Source of the DNA: Ideonella paludis
GTDB taxonomy: Bacteria; Pseudomonadota; Gammaproteobacteria; Burkholderiales; Burkholderiaceae_C
Length of the DNA stretch: 64,000 nucleotides
Reading direction: 5' to 3'
Assembly (NCBI RefSeq): GCF_018069865.1
Contig: NZ_JAGQDG010000009.1
Coordinates: 174,215 to 238,214 of the forward strand
Under the pieces are notes generated by a model. That model saw nothing but the letters and a program-made list of their open reading frames with translations. It was not told where the DNA came from and did no database searches. Below, in pieces: positions 17,852 through 27,090 of this stretch (the first letter of the stretch is position 1; every line of letters begins with the position of its first letter). The position numbers were made by a program, and so were the translations under genes.

Positions 17852-18418
17852 ATGTCGTCGCCCCCCTCCGAACACCCCGCCCTGGCGCTGAGCCGCCAGT
17901 GGCTGGAGAAGGCCGTCATCGGCCTGAACCTCTGCCCCTTTGCCAAGGCCCCGCATGTCAAGGGCCAGATCCGCTGGGTGCTGAGCACCGCCAGCACCCC
18001 CGAGGCCTTGATGGCTGAGTTGGTGGCTGAGCTGAACCACTTGGCCAACGCCAACCCCGACGAGGTGGAGACCACGCTGCTGGTCCACCCGCAAGTCTTG
18101 GGCGACTTTCTGGACTTCAACGACTTTGTGCACGACGCCGAAGAGGCTGTGGCACGCTTGGGGCTGGAAGGTGAGTTGCAAGTCGCGAGCTTTCACCCCC
18201 AGTTCCAGTTTGGGGGCACCGATGCGGACGACATTTCCAACTACACCAACCGCTCGCCCTACCCCACCTTGCATCTGATCCGCGAGTCCAGCATTGACCG
18301 CGCGGTCGAGGCCTTCCCCGAGGCCGAAGACATATACGAGCGCAATATCGAGACCATGGAATCGCTGGGCCACGAGGGCTGGCAGCGCTTGTTTCAAACC
18401 CCGGAGAGCACACCATGA
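17852..18418 (+). CDS. DUF1415 family protein
   Basis: A 188-residue cytosolic protein of the DUF1415 family, which has no assigned function. Typical family stretches are WLEKAVIGLNLCPFAK near the N terminus, a central VHPQVLGDFLDFNDF, then FHPQFQFGGT and NYTNRSPYPTLHLIRE. The conserved Cys in NLCPFAK and the His in FHPQF could be functional but nothing is established. The stop overlaps the ATG of the penicillin acylase by four bases, so the two are co-translated. No Shine-Dalgarno site is visible; the start lies right after a -10-like box. Confidence 0.9.
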   Translation: MSSPPSEHPALALSRQWLEKAVIGLNLCPFAKAPHVKGQIRWVLSTASTPEALMAELVAELNHLANANPDEVETTLLVHPQVLGDFLDFNDFVHDAEEAVARLGLEGELQVASFHPQFQFGGTDADDISNYTNRSPYPTLHLIRESSIDRAVEAFPEAEDIYERNIETMESLGHEGWQRLFQTPESTP

Positions 18419-20898
18419 AGCCTTGGTTGAAACGCAGCCTGATCGCGACGGCCACCCTGATCGCGCTGGGCGTGGGCAGCGCCACCTGGTTTGTGCAGCA
18501 ACGCCTGCCGCAGCGCGGCGGCGAGGTGGCGGTCACCGGCCTCAAGGCCCCGGTGACCGTGCGCTATGACGAAGCCGGTGTGCCCCACATCCAGGCGCAA
18601 AACGAGGCGGACCTCTACCGCACCCTGGGCTGGGTTCATGCACAAGACCGCCTGTTCCAGATGGAGATGATGCGGCGGCTGTCGCGCGGCGAGCTGGCCG
18701 AAGTGCTGGGCCCCAAGCTGCTGCCCACCGACAAGCTGATGCGCACACTGACCCTGCGCGACGAGGCGGACAAGCGCGCTGCCGCACTGGACAGCAACGC
18801 CCCTTCCACCCAGGCCCTGCAGGCCTATCTGGACGGCATCAACGCCTTTCAAGACAGCCACCCGGTACCGCTGGAGTTTGCGCTCTTGGGCATCCCCAAA
18901 CGCCCCTTCACCACCGCCGACACCCTGAGCGTGGCGGGCTACCTGGCCTATAGCTTTGCCTCGGCTTTCCGCACCGGGCCCGTGCTGACCCAGATCCGCG
19001 ATGAGCTGGGGCCGGAGTACCTCAAAGCCTTTGACTTGGCCTGGGTGCCCGATGGCGCCGTGGCCGAGGGCGAGCGCCAAGCCACTGCGGCGGGCCTGCC
19101 TGCGGCCACGCCTGCATCGCCCAAGCCGGCCGCCGCTTTGCTCAAGCCGGCGGACAAACAGACCTTGGCGGCGCTGGGCCAGCTCAGCGACAGCGCTTTG
19201 GCACTGGCTCAAGTTCCGCTGTTTGAAGGCAGCAATGCCTGGGTCGTGGCCGGCAGCCGCAGCGCCAGTGGCAAGCCCATCTTGGCGGGTGACCCGCACA
19301 TCAGCTTTGCCGCCCCGGCCGTCTGGTACGAGGCGCATTTGCAGAGCCCCGGGTTTGAGCTCTATGGCCACTTTGGCGCGCTCAATCCCATGGCCTTGTT
19401 GGGCATGAACAGCCAGTTCGGCTGGAGCCTGACCATGTTCCAAAACGACGACATCGACCTCGTTGCCGAAACCGTCAACCCCGCCAACCCCAAGCAGGTG
19501 ATGGTGGGCGGGCAATGGGTGGAGCTGACCGAGCGCACCGAGACCATCAAGGTCAAAGGCCAAGCGCCGGTGACGCTGACGCTGCGCCGCTCGCCCCACG
19601 GCCCCATCATCAGTGATGCGCTGACCACCGGCCGCGAACAAAGCCGCCCCATCGCCATGTGGTGGACACAACTGGTGGCCCCCAACCCGGCCGTTGAGGC
19701 CTTCTACCAGCTCAACCGTGCCGACACCTTGGACAAGGCCCGCCAAGCCGTCGAGGGCATCCACGCCCCGGGCCTGAACGTGGTGTGGGCCAACACCCAG
19801 GGCGATATCGCCTGGTGGGCCGCTGCCAAGTTGCCCCAGCGCCCTGCGGGTGTGAATCCTGCCTTTGTGTTGGACGGCAGCAAGGGCGAGGCCGACAAGC
19901 CCGGCTTCCACCCCTTCAGCAGCAACCCGCAAGAAGAGAACCCAGCGCGCGGCTACATCGTCTCGGCCAACCACCAGCCCGCGGCCGCCACACCCGCGCC
20001 CGGCTATTACAACCTCTGGGACCGCGCCCTGCGGCTAGACCGCCAACTGCGCGACCCGACCCAACGCTGGACGGCCGCCACCACCCATGCCCTGCAGCTC
20101 GACACCGAAACCACCTATGCGCAACGCGTGCTCAAGCCCCTGCTGCCGCGCTTGAATGAGCTGGTCAAAGCGCCCGAAGAGCAAGCCCTGCTGCAACAGC
20201 TGGCGCAATGGCCTGGCCGCTACGACATGGAGCTGACCGCGCCGACCCTCTTCCAGCAATTCCTCTATGACTTGGCCCGCGAAGCCATGGCCGACGAGCT
20301 GGGCGGCGACAGCCAAGACGGCGCGGCCCCCACGCCCTTCAGCAACCTGCGCCGTACCAAGGCCCTGGACCACGCCCTGCCCCGCTTGGCCGCCGACGCT
20401 CACTCCCCCTGGTGGGACAAGCGCGACACGCCCGCCAAGGAGACACGTGACGACGTGCTCAAAGCCGCCTGGGCCGCCACACTGCAGCACCTGCGCGCCA
20501 CCTTTGGCAAAGACCCGGCCCAGTGGACCTGGGGCCGCGCCCACACCCTGACCCACGGCCACCCGCTGGGCCAACAAAAGCCGCTGGACAAGCTCTTCAA
20601 CATCGGCCCCCTGCCCGTGCCCGGCGGCCGCGAGGTGCCCAACAACTACTCCGGCCCCTTAGGCCCGGCGCCCTGGGCCGTGGCCTACGGCCCCTCCACC
20701 CGCCGCGTCATCGACTTCGCCGCCCCCCACAAAGCCCAAGGCGGCAACCCCGTGGGCCAAAGCGGCGTCTGGCCCGACCGCCACTACCGCGACCAAGCCG
20801 AAGGCCATGCCCGCGGAGAGACCCGCCCGCAGTGGCTGGCCGAGGAAGATGTAGCGAGGCAGACGGCGTCGACCTTGAAGTTAGTGCCACCTCGCTGA
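18415..20898 (+). CDS. Penicillin acylase family protein (Ntn hydrolase)
   Basis: An 827-residue periplasmic Ntn hydrolase precursor. It begins with a signal or anchor segment (SLIATATLIALGVGSATWF). The alpha chain carries VRYDEAGVPHIQAQNEADLY. The beta chain starts at the autocatalytic Ser273 (FEGSNAWVVAGSRSASGKP), preceded by a linker that would be excised. Family members cut amides such as penicillins or acyl-homoserine lactones, so a quorum-quenching role is possible but not shown. GGAGAG precedes the ATG, which overlaps the DUF1415 stop. The C terminus has the usual HGHPLG and PNNYSGPLGPA stretches. Confidence 0.92.
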   Translation: MKPWLKRSLIATATLIALGVGSATWFVQQRLPQRGGEVAVTGLKAPVTVRYDEAGVPHIQAQNEADLYRTLGWVHAQDRLFQMEMMRRLSRGELAEVLGPKLLPTDKLMRTLTLRDEADKRAAALDSNAPSTQALQAYLDGINAFQDSHPVPLEFALLGIPKRPFTTADTLSVAGYLAYSFASAFRTGPVLTQIRDELGPEYLKAFDLAWVPDGAVAEGERQATAAGLPAATPASPKPAAALLKPADKQTLAALGQLSDSALALAQVPLFEGSNAWVVAGSRSASGKPILAGDPHISFAAPAVWYEAHLQSPGFELYGHFGALNPMALLGMNSQFGWSLTMFQNDDIDLVAETVNPANPKQVMVGGQWVELTERTETIKVKGQAPVTLTLRRSPHGPIISDALTTGREQSRPIAMWWTQLVAPNPAVEAFYQLNRADTLDKARQAVEGIHAPGLNVVWANTQGDIAWWAAAKLPQRPAGVNPAFVLDGSKGEADKPGFHPFSSNPQEENPARGYIVSANHQPAAATPAPGYYNLWDRALRLDRQLRDPTQRWTAATTHALQLDTETTYAQRVLKPLLPRLNELVKAPEEQALLQQLAQWPGRYDMELTAPTLFQQFLYDLAREAMADELGGDSQDGAAPTPFSNLRRTKALDHALPRLAADAHSPWWDKRDTPAKETRDDVLKAAWAATLQHLRATFGKDPAQWTWGRAHTLTHGHPLGQQKPLDKLFNIGPLPVPGGREVPNNYSGPLGPAPWAVAYGPSTRRVIDFAAPHKAQGGNPVGQSGVWPDRHYRDQAEGHARGETRPQWLAEEDVARQTASTLKLVPPR

Positions 20899-21067
20899 AA
20901 CCCGCTAAGGGGCCTGACGGACTAGGGGGCCGATCAGGATTTGTCAGCTTCACAGAAATAGAATCGCGCGACCTCCGGGCGATGAGCGGTCCTTCAAAGA
21001 AGGCGTCGGGGATCGTTCACCCTGCGTGAACTCAGATCACAACTACAGTAATTATTGAGGAGATTTC

Positions 21068-22267
21068 ATGAAACACGTTGCTTCTACACTTTCAGCGCTG
21101 ACCGCGCTGGCCTTGGTCTGCGCTGTCACAGCACCATCGGCTCAAGCAGCCACCAAGGAACGCGCCACTGATTGGGCCACGCTCAATGGCAATGCGGCCC
21201 ACACGGGTTACGCCGCCGTGTCACTGAACCCGGCGAATTTTTCCCAGGCATGGCAGGTCCGGCTCGACAGCACGACAGGCTCGTTCAACATTCCGGCAAC
21301 TGGGGGTGGTCGGGTATACATAAGCAACAAGCCCAACAGCGCCATTGGCATACTCACCACGGTGAATTTATCGACGGGTGCGACCGAGTGGACAAAAACC
21401 ATCGCAGGCGCATACACAGGGGGTGGGTACCTCCACAGCATTCATTCTCCTGCGTATGCGAAGGGCATGGTTTACGTCAGTACCGGTGGTCACACGGATG
21501 CCGCTCTATGGGGCTTCGACGTAGCCACCGGAACCCAGAAGTTTCGCGCTCCCATCAGCGCCCAGTGGGAGACCTATTACGCGCCCACGCCATTCGGCGG
21601 CAGCATGTATATGAATGGTGGATCTTACGGCGGTGCATATTCGTTCAATGCCCGTACCGGCACCCAGAATTGGTTCGCAAGCCTGCCCCAATACGATGAA
21701 TGGACGCCCGCAGTCGACGAAAACTACGTCTATACCTACACGACGAAGTTGGACGTTCTCGATCGCAAGACGGGCGCACTGGCGTACTCGATTGCTGACA
21801 CTGGCTTCGATTGGCGGGGCTATTCCGTGGGTTGCGCACCTGTTCTTGGCGGGATGTCTGACATCATCGTGACCCAGTACAACCGCCTCATTGCGTTCGA
21901 TCTCAATACTCGCCGCCTGAAATGGCAGGCCCCCATCTCGGTCAACTATTCCGAGATGAATCAACCGTCGGTTGCTGATGGTCGTGTTTTCTACGCCAAT
22001 GGAGGTTATCTGTCCGTGTTCAACCAAGCGGACGGGAGCCTCCTGAGCACCGTCCCGCTGCAAGGAACCGCAGAGAGCACCGTCATCCTGACCAAGACCG
22101 TCGGCTTCATCTCGACCAGTGGCGGCACTTACGCCTTCAAGCGCAAGGATCCCACAAAGACGGTTTGGAGCACACCTGCACACGGTCAACTCGCGCTTAG
22201 CAAGGAAGGCATTTTGGTCATCGTGAGTGCTGACGGTACTGTGACGGGCATCAAGACGCGCGATTGA
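21068..22267 (+). CDS. Secreted PQQ-type beta-propeller protein
   Basis: A 399-residue secreted protein with a clear signal peptide (TLSALTALALVCAVTAPSAQ, cleavage near AQA) and GAGGAG before the ATG. The mature part is a series of PQQ-like repeats, each with an outer strand and a D-x-x-T-G turn (VNLSTGATEWTK, FDVATGTQKF, FNARTGTQNWF, LDRKTGALAYS). No catalytic or heme domain is present, so it is probably a binding or scaffold propeller rather than a PQQ dehydrogenase. It is clearly paralogous to the protein at 41463-42605. Its DNA is poorer in G+C than the acylase gene before it (33 of 60 bases at 21301-21360 against 42 of 60 at 19261-19320). It stands alone. Confidence 0.85.
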   Translation: MKHVASTLSALTALALVCAVTAPSAQAATKERATDWATLNGNAAHTGYAAVSLNPANFSQAWQVRLDSTTGSFNIPATGGGRVYISNKPNSAIGILTTVNLSTGATEWTKTIAGAYTGGGYLHSIHSPAYAKGMVYVSTGGHTDAALWGFDVATGTQKFRAPISAQWETYYAPTPFGGSMYMNGGSYGGAYSFNARTGTQNWFASLPQYDEWTPAVDENYVYTYTTKLDVLDRKTGALAYSIADTGFDWRGYSVGCAPVLGGMSDIIVTQYNRLIAFDLNTRRLKWQAPISVNYSEMNQPSVADGRVFYANGGYLSVFNQADGSLLSTVPLQGTAESTVILTKTVGFISTSGGTYAFKRKDPTKTVWSTPAHGQLALSKEGILVIVSADGTVTGIKTRD

Positions 22268-22355
22268 GTTCGTCCAGCACCTCAGTTCCGCAATCGCTCC
22301 TCTTCCTGTCGAGTCTCGGGGAGAGCACGGTAGACATCCCGCTACGTTGCGCCGC

Positions 22356-22787
22356 CTAGCTACGAATCCAGTACCCCACAGCCAAGCTCTGCGTGTACTC
22401 CTCAAAAGGTCCTTCACGCGGGATGTCATCCGTCAACTGCAGAGCCTGCTTCATATAGGCATAGGCCTGCAGTTGGGTGTCGGGGTCATCCACAGCGTGC
22501 AGCACCAACGGCACGCGGGCATAGCCGGTGGGCTGACCCACTTCTTCAAAGCGGTCGAGCGCCTCCACATGGGCCTCGTCCACTTCAAAGACCTGGCCCA
22601 CCACATGATGCCCCAGGCCCGGTTGGTTCATGAGCCAGGGTGCGCGGTTCTCCAAGGGCAAGCGCACCACATAAAAGGGGAAGCGCTGCACGGTGCGGAA
22701 GTGGCCGAGGACGCGCCGGCCCTGGTTGAGGTGCGCGTTGGGGAAACCCTCTTTGAGGGTGCCGTAGACGAAGATCAGCACAGCCAA
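22356..22787 (-). CDS. Gamma-glutamylcyclotransferase-like protein (GGCT/AIG2 fold)
   Basis: A 143-residue member of the GGCT-like superfamily. The substrate-binding loop VYGTLKEG lies at 7-14 and the probable catalytic Glu is in LDRFEEVGQPTGYAR. Such enzymes release 5-oxoproline from gamma-glutamyl amines or dipeptides; the exact substrate is unknown. The likely start is TTG at 22787 (or GTG at 22781), only 7 bases after the HMG-CoA lyase stop, which makes it the last gene of the long minus-strand leucine run. It is convergent with the propeller gene, 88 bases away. Confidence 0.85.
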   Translation of the reverse strand: MAVLIFVYGTLKEGFPNAHLNQGRRVLGHFRTVQRFPFYVVRLPLENRAPWLMNQPGLGHHVVGQVFEVDEAHVEALDRFEEVGQPTGYARVPLVLHAVDDPDTQLQAYAYMKQALQLTDDIPREGPFEEYTQSLAVGYWIRS

Positions 22788-22794
22788 GTAGGCC

Positions 22795-23712
22795 TTAGGC
22801 GGCTTGGCGTTTACTCAGCAGCGCCCGCGCCACCCGTGAGCCCGTGGGCTGGCCCAAAGCTTCACGGATGAACACCCCCGCATCAATCAAGGCATCTAGG
22901 TTAATGCCGGTGTCAATGCCCAAGCCGTGCAGCAAGTAGGCCACATCCTCGGTGGGCACATTGCCGGTGGCGCCCTTGGCATAGGGGCAGCCGCCCAGGC
23001 CGGAGACGCTGGTGTCAAAGGTGCTGATGCCCAACTCCAGGCTGGCATAGACGTTGGAGAGCGCCTGTCCATAGGTGTCGTGGAAATGGCCGCTGACCTC
23101 CGCCAGCGGATAGTGCTTGAGCGCAGCCTCCAGCGCGCGCTGGACTTTGCGCGGGGTGCCCACGCCGATGGTGTCGGCCACGCCCACATGCTGCACGCCG
23201 ATCTGGGCCATCAAGCGGGCCACCAACTCAACCCGCTCGGGGGCGATGTCACCTTCATAGGGGCAGCCGACCGCGCAGGAGATGGCGCCGCGCACTTTGA
23301 CGCCCGCAGCGCGGGCGGCCTGCACCACCGGTGCAAAGCGCTCAATCGACTCGGCGATAGAGCAGTTGATGTTCTTCTGGCTGAAGGCCTCGCTGGCCGC
23401 GCCAAAGACGACGATCTCATCGGGCTGAGTCAGCGCTGCAGCCTCCCAACCCTTGAGGTTGGGCGTCAGCACCGAGTAGCGCACGCCCGACTGGCGCTGC
23501 ACACCGGCCATGACCTCGGCGTTGTCGGCCATCTGCGGCACCCATTTGGGCGAGACAAAGCTGGTGACTTCGATCTCGCGCAGGCCGGCGGCTTGCAGAC
23601 GGTGCACCAGCTCGATCTTGGTGGCCGCAGGCACCGCCTGCTTCTCGTTTTGCAGCCCGTCGCGGGGGCCGACTTCAACCAGGGTGACGCGGGACGGAAG
23701 GGTGGCGCTCAT
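22795..23712 (-). CDS. mvaB: Hydroxymethylglutaryl-CoA lyase
   Basis: A 305-residue TIM-barrel lyase that splits HMG-CoA into acetoacetate and acetyl-CoA, the last step of leucine degradation. The HMGL-like motif VEVGPRDGLQNEK is at the N terminus, and the catalytic Cys lies in the signature GLGGCPYAKGATGNVPTED near the C terminus. Metal-ligand His are in SGHFHDTYG. I chose the ATG at 23712; an in-frame TTG at 23730 would add six residues. It follows the glycosyltransferase gene by 19 bases and completes the liu pathway encoded between here and 35584. Confidence 0.95.
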   Translation of the reverse strand: MSATLPSRVTLVEVGPRDGLQNEKQAVPAATKIELVHRLQAAGLREIEVTSFVSPKWVPQMADNAEVMAGVQRQSGVRYSVLTPNLKGWEAAALTQPDEIVVFGAASEAFSQKNINCSIAESIERFAPVVQAARAAGVKVRGAISCAVGCPYEGDIAPERVELVARLMAQIGVQHVGVADTIGVGTPRKVQRALEAALKHYPLAEVSGHFHDTYGQALSNVYASLELGISTFDTSVSGLGGCPYAKGATGNVPTEDVAYLLHGLGIDTGINLDALIDAGVFIREALGQPTGSRVARALLSKRQAA

Positions 23713-23731
23713 AGCTGAGTTCTCGGTCAAG

Positions 23732-25003
23732 TCAAGGAGTGATGGACCACTGCATCAGGTGGTCCACGATGGCATCTGGGCTGGGGTCGTGAGGCAGCAA
23801 GGCCGCCACACGGTGGCACTGGGTGACGCGCTGTGCGTCCTGCATCAAGCGCACTAACTCTCGGCTTAAGCGGGCGGCCGTGGCTTTCTTGGCGGGAAGG
23901 CTCAAGCCCACGCCCAGGGCTTGCACGCGGAAGGCGTTGTCGAATTGGTCCCAGGCAAAGGGCAGGACCAACTGGGGCACGGCCGCACGCAGCCCTTCAG
24001 CCACGGTGCCAATGCCGCCGTGATGCAACAGCGCGGCACAGCGGCGCAGCAGCAAATGCAGAGGCGCATAAGCGGCCCACAGCACGGTGGGTGGCAGGTC
24101 TTGCGGCAACTGTTGCCGAAAGCCGGTCAGGCAGATCAAACGCCGGCCGGTCTGCTGAGCCGCCACCACGCCCGCCTGGTAGACCGCTGCCGCATGCTTG
24201 TGCCCGGTGCCCAAGGTCATCACCAAGGGCGGTGCACCGGCTTGCAAAAAGGCCTCCACGGCGGGTGGCAGAGCCTGGTGGGCAGCTCCATCGTGCAGCG
24301 TAAAGCCGCCTTCCAGCAGCGGCTGGGGCCAGTCCTCTTGAGTCGGCCCAAACCACGAGGGAAACAAGGCCACCGACAGCTCGGCCTGAGCTTGCATGTG
24401 CAGCAAAAAGCCGTGTTCAACAGCGGGCAAGCCCAGATGGGCGCGCACGCGGTTGAGGCCCGGCAAAGTCACGGGGTCCACAAAGCGAGCATCGGCCTGC
24501 TGCCACAGCAGGCGCCGGGCTGCCAGCGGCAGCCAGTGCGCGATGGGCATGGGGCCCATGAAGTGCAGGTCATGCACGGTGCGCAAATTGGACGGTGCCA
24601 AGTAGGCACCGACCACGCGCAACTCGGGCGCTGCAGCCCGAGCCAGGCCGGCCGCGAACAGATAAAACGGATGACACAAAAGCACCGCAGGCTGCCCACC
24701 GGCCACCCTCAGCAATTGCGCACGGGCGTCTAGTAGTTCCTGGTCGGTGCCCGAAAACAAAGCCTTCAGGCCTTGATGGGGGTCGAACAACAAGGGGTTG
24801 TCCAGCACCTCGTGATAGCGCGCCTCTGACAAGTTGGGCTCATAGGCCAAGCCCGCGGCCTTCACTTGTTCGCCATGCACTTCCGGCGCCAGCATGGTGA
24901 CGCGCACCCCTTTGGCAGCCAAGCTTTGGGCCAGGCGCAGATAGGGGTAGAGGTCACCTTTGGTGCCGCCAGTGCAGACGATGAAGTGCGGGAAGCTCAC
25001 CAC
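23732..25003 (-). CDS. UGT/MGT-type glycosyltransferase (GT1 family)
   Basis: A 423-residue GT-B glycosyltransferase. The N-terminal domain begins HFIVCTGGTKGDLYPYLRLA, the usual acceptor-side start. The C-terminal nucleotide-sugar domain has LLHHGGIGTVAEGLRAAVPQ and LPFAWDQFDNA, the conserved His/Gln-containing donor-binding motif. Relatives glycosylate lipids, sterols or secondary metabolites; the substrate here is unknown. It starts at GTG (25003, or the next GTG at 25000), 16 bases after the carboxylase stop. Its place between two leucine-degradation genes is unusual. Confidence 0.88.
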   Translation of the reverse strand: MVSFPHFIVCTGGTKGDLYPYLRLAQSLAAKGVRVTMLAPEVHGEQVKAAGLAYEPNLSEARYHEVLDNPLLFDPHQGLKALFSGTDQELLDARAQLLRVAGGQPAVLLCHPFYLFAAGLARAAAPELRVVGAYLAPSNLRTVHDLHFMGPMPIAHWLPLAARRLLWQQADARFVDPVTLPGLNRVRAHLGLPAVEHGFLLHMQAQAELSVALFPSWFGPTQEDWPQPLLEGGFTLHDGAAHQALPPAVEAFLQAGAPPLVMTLGTGHKHAAAVYQAGVVAAQQTGRRLICLTGFRQQLPQDLPPTVLWAAYAPLHLLLRRCAALLHHGGIGTVAEGLRAAVPQLVLPFAWDQFDNAFRVQALGVGLSLPAKKATAARLSRELVRLMQDAQRVTQCHRVAALLPHDPSPDAIVDHLMQWSITP

Positions 25004-25019
25004 GCCAGCATGCCACGAA

Positions 25020-27044
25020 TCAGTCGGCCAGCTTCAACAACTCCGCGCCCTCACCCACTTGGTCACCCACGCTGTAAAGCAGTTCCTCGACCGTGCCGTC
25101 GCGCGGCGCGGTCAGGGTGTGCTCCATCTTCATGGCCTCCATCACAGCCACCGCTTGGCCGGCTTTGACGACATCGCCCGCTTTGGCGAGGAAGGCAATC
25201 ACCTTGCCCGGCATCGGAGCGGTGAGGCGGCCCGCGCTGCCTGCGCCATCGGCCGCATGGGCAATCGGATCGAACTCTTGCAGTTCCAGGCTGCCGGCCT
25301 CGCCAAACACAGCCACGCGCTCGCCCTGGGCGTAAACGGACAGGGTGCTGCGGCAAGAGGCCAGTTGAATGTCAAAGCGGCCATCGCCCAGGGCTTGCCA
25401 TTGCAGGGGCCAGGTTTGACCACCAAGGCCCATCAACAAGCTTCCGTCATGCTGGTGGGCCAGCGTCACCACATGATGGGTGTCGCCAACGGCCAGGTCC
25501 AGGCGGCGGCGCGCCCCACCGTGAAGGCGCCAGCCATCCCGGCGCGACCAAGGGTCGCTGCCTTGCAGCGCGGCCTCGCTGTGCAGGGTCAACGCGGCCA
25601 CACCGGCGGCAGCCACTTCCAGGGGCAGTTTGGACGGGCCAAACAGCGCCTCGCGCTCGCGCTCGATCAGCGCGGTGTCCAAGTCAGCCTGCGAGAAGGC
25701 CCGGCTCTGCACCACGCGGCGCAAAAAGGCCACGTTGGTGTTCAGGCCGACGATGTGGGTGTCGCGCAGCGCGGCCTCCAGGCGGGCCAGGGCTTGGGCC
25801 CGGTCTGCGCCCCAGATGATGAGCTTGGCCACCATGGAGTCGTAGTAAGGGCTGATGGCGTCGCCCTCGCGCACGCCGGCGTCGACGCGGACTGGCGCCG
25901 GATCATGGAAAGGCTCATTGTCTGCGTTACGCTGAAAGCTCACGTGCTCCGGCCAGCGCAGCACCGCCAACTCGCCAGTGGCGGGCAGGAAGCCGGCTTC
26001 AGGGTTCTCGGCGCAAATGCGGGCTTCGATGGCATGGCCGTGGATGCGCAGGGCCTCTTGCTTGGCGGGCAGCGGTTCACCCGAAGCCACGCGCAATTGC
26101 CACTCCACCAGGTCATGACCAGTGATGGCCTCGGTGACCGGATGCTCCACCTGGAGGCGCGTGTTCATCTCCATGAAGTAAAAGCGCAGGTCGCCGTCGT
26201 CGCGCTCCTCAGCAATGAACTCCACCGTGCCCGCGCCCACATAGCCCACGGCCTTGGCCGCCGCCACAGCCGCTGCGCCCATCTCTGCACGGCGCTCAGC
26301 GCTCATGCCCGGCGCGGGGGCCTCTTCCAGCACCTTTTGGTGGCGACGCTGCACCGAGCAATCCCGCTCGAAGAGATAAACGCAGTCGCCCTGGGTGTCG
26401 GCAAAGACCTGGATCTCGATGTGGCGGGGGCGCAGCACATAGCGCTCGACCAGCACATGTTGGTCGCCAAAGCTGGCTTGGGCCTCGCGCTGGCACGAGG
26501 CCAGCGCGGCAATAAAGTCTTCCGCCTTGTCCACCCGCCGCATGCCACGGCCACCACCGCCGGCGCTGGCCTTGATCAGCACCGGAAAGCCCATAGCCTG
26601 GGCCTGCGCCAGCAGAAACTCAGGCTCGTTGTTGTCGCCGTGGTAGCCGGGCACCAGCGGCACCTGAGCCTTTTCCATCAAGGCCTTGGCCGCAGCCTTG
26701 GAGCCCATCGCTGCAATCGCCTCGGGCGGTGGGCCAATGAAGACCAGCCCTTCAGCCGCACAGGCCCGGGCGAAGTCTTCGTTCTCGCTCAAGAACCCGT
26801 AGCCCGGATGGATGGCCTGCGCGCCCGTGGCCTTGGCGGCCTCTAGGATGCGCTGCCATTGCAAATAGCTGTCTTTGGCGGCATTGCCCCCGATATGGAT
26901 GGCCTCGTCGCAGGCCCGCACATGCTGTGCGTTAGCGTCCGCGTCCGAGTACACCGCCACGGTGCGCACACCCAGGCGCATGGCGGTGCGGGCCACACGG
27001 CAGGCGATCTCGCCTCGGTTGGCAATCAGGATCTTCTTAAACAT
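25020..27044 (-). CDS. mccA: Methylcrotonyl-CoA carboxylase biotin-containing alpha subunit
   Basis: A 674-residue biotin carboxylase plus biotin carrier (LiuD type). Residues 1-450 form the biotin carboxylase domain (FKKILIANRGEIACRVARTA, the Gly-rich KASAGGGGRGMR ATP loop, MEMNTRLQVEHPVTE). A linker domain follows, and the C-terminal biotinyl domain carries Lys639 in VMEAMKMEHTL. With the beta subunit at 32727-34349 it carboxylates 3-methylcrotonyl-CoA. The propionyl- and geranyl-CoA carboxylases are similar, but the neighbourhood of isovaleryl-CoA dehydrogenase and HMG-CoA lyase fixes the leucine assignment. GAGGAGATG lies before the ATG. Confidence 0.94.
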   Translation of the reverse strand: MFKKILIANRGEIACRVARTAMRLGVRTVAVYSDADANAQHVRACDEAIHIGGNAAKDSYLQWQRILEAAKATGAQAIHPGYGFLSENEDFARACAAEGLVFIGPPPEAIAAMGSKAAAKALMEKAQVPLVPGYHGDNNEPEFLLAQAQAMGFPVLIKASAGGGGRGMRRVDKAEDFIAALASCQREAQASFGDQHVLVERYVLRPRHIEIQVFADTQGDCVYLFERDCSVQRRHQKVLEEAPAPGMSAERRAEMGAAAVAAAKAVGYVGAGTVEFIAEERDDGDLRFYFMEMNTRLQVEHPVTEAITGHDLVEWQLRVASGEPLPAKQEALRIHGHAIEARICAENPEAGFLPATGELAVLRWPEHVSFQRNADNEPFHDPAPVRVDAGVREGDAISPYYDSMVAKLIIWGADRAQALARLEAALRDTHIVGLNTNVAFLRRVVQSRAFSQADLDTALIEREREALFGPSKLPLEVAAAGVAALTLHSEAALQGSDPWSRRDGWRLHGGARRRLDLAVGDTHHVVTLAHQHDGSLLMGLGGQTWPLQWQALGDGRFDIQLASCRSTLSVYAQGERVAVFGEAGSLELQEFDPIAHAADGAGSAGRLTAPMPGKVIAFLAKAGDVVKAGQAVAVMEAMKMEHTLTAPRDGTVEELLYSVGDQVGEGAELLKLAD

Positions 27045-27090
27045 GCTTCATCTCCTCGGCTCGATCGCCGCACGCAACACACGCAATCTC

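Noticed and set aside
24960..26846. Long plus-strand open frame of 628 codons opposite mccA
   Set aside because: It lies wholly on the reverse of a well-supported carboxylase gene and the end of the glycosyltransferase; high-G+C codon bias keeps the opposite frame open. The translation has no domain and is His/Ala/Gln-rich.
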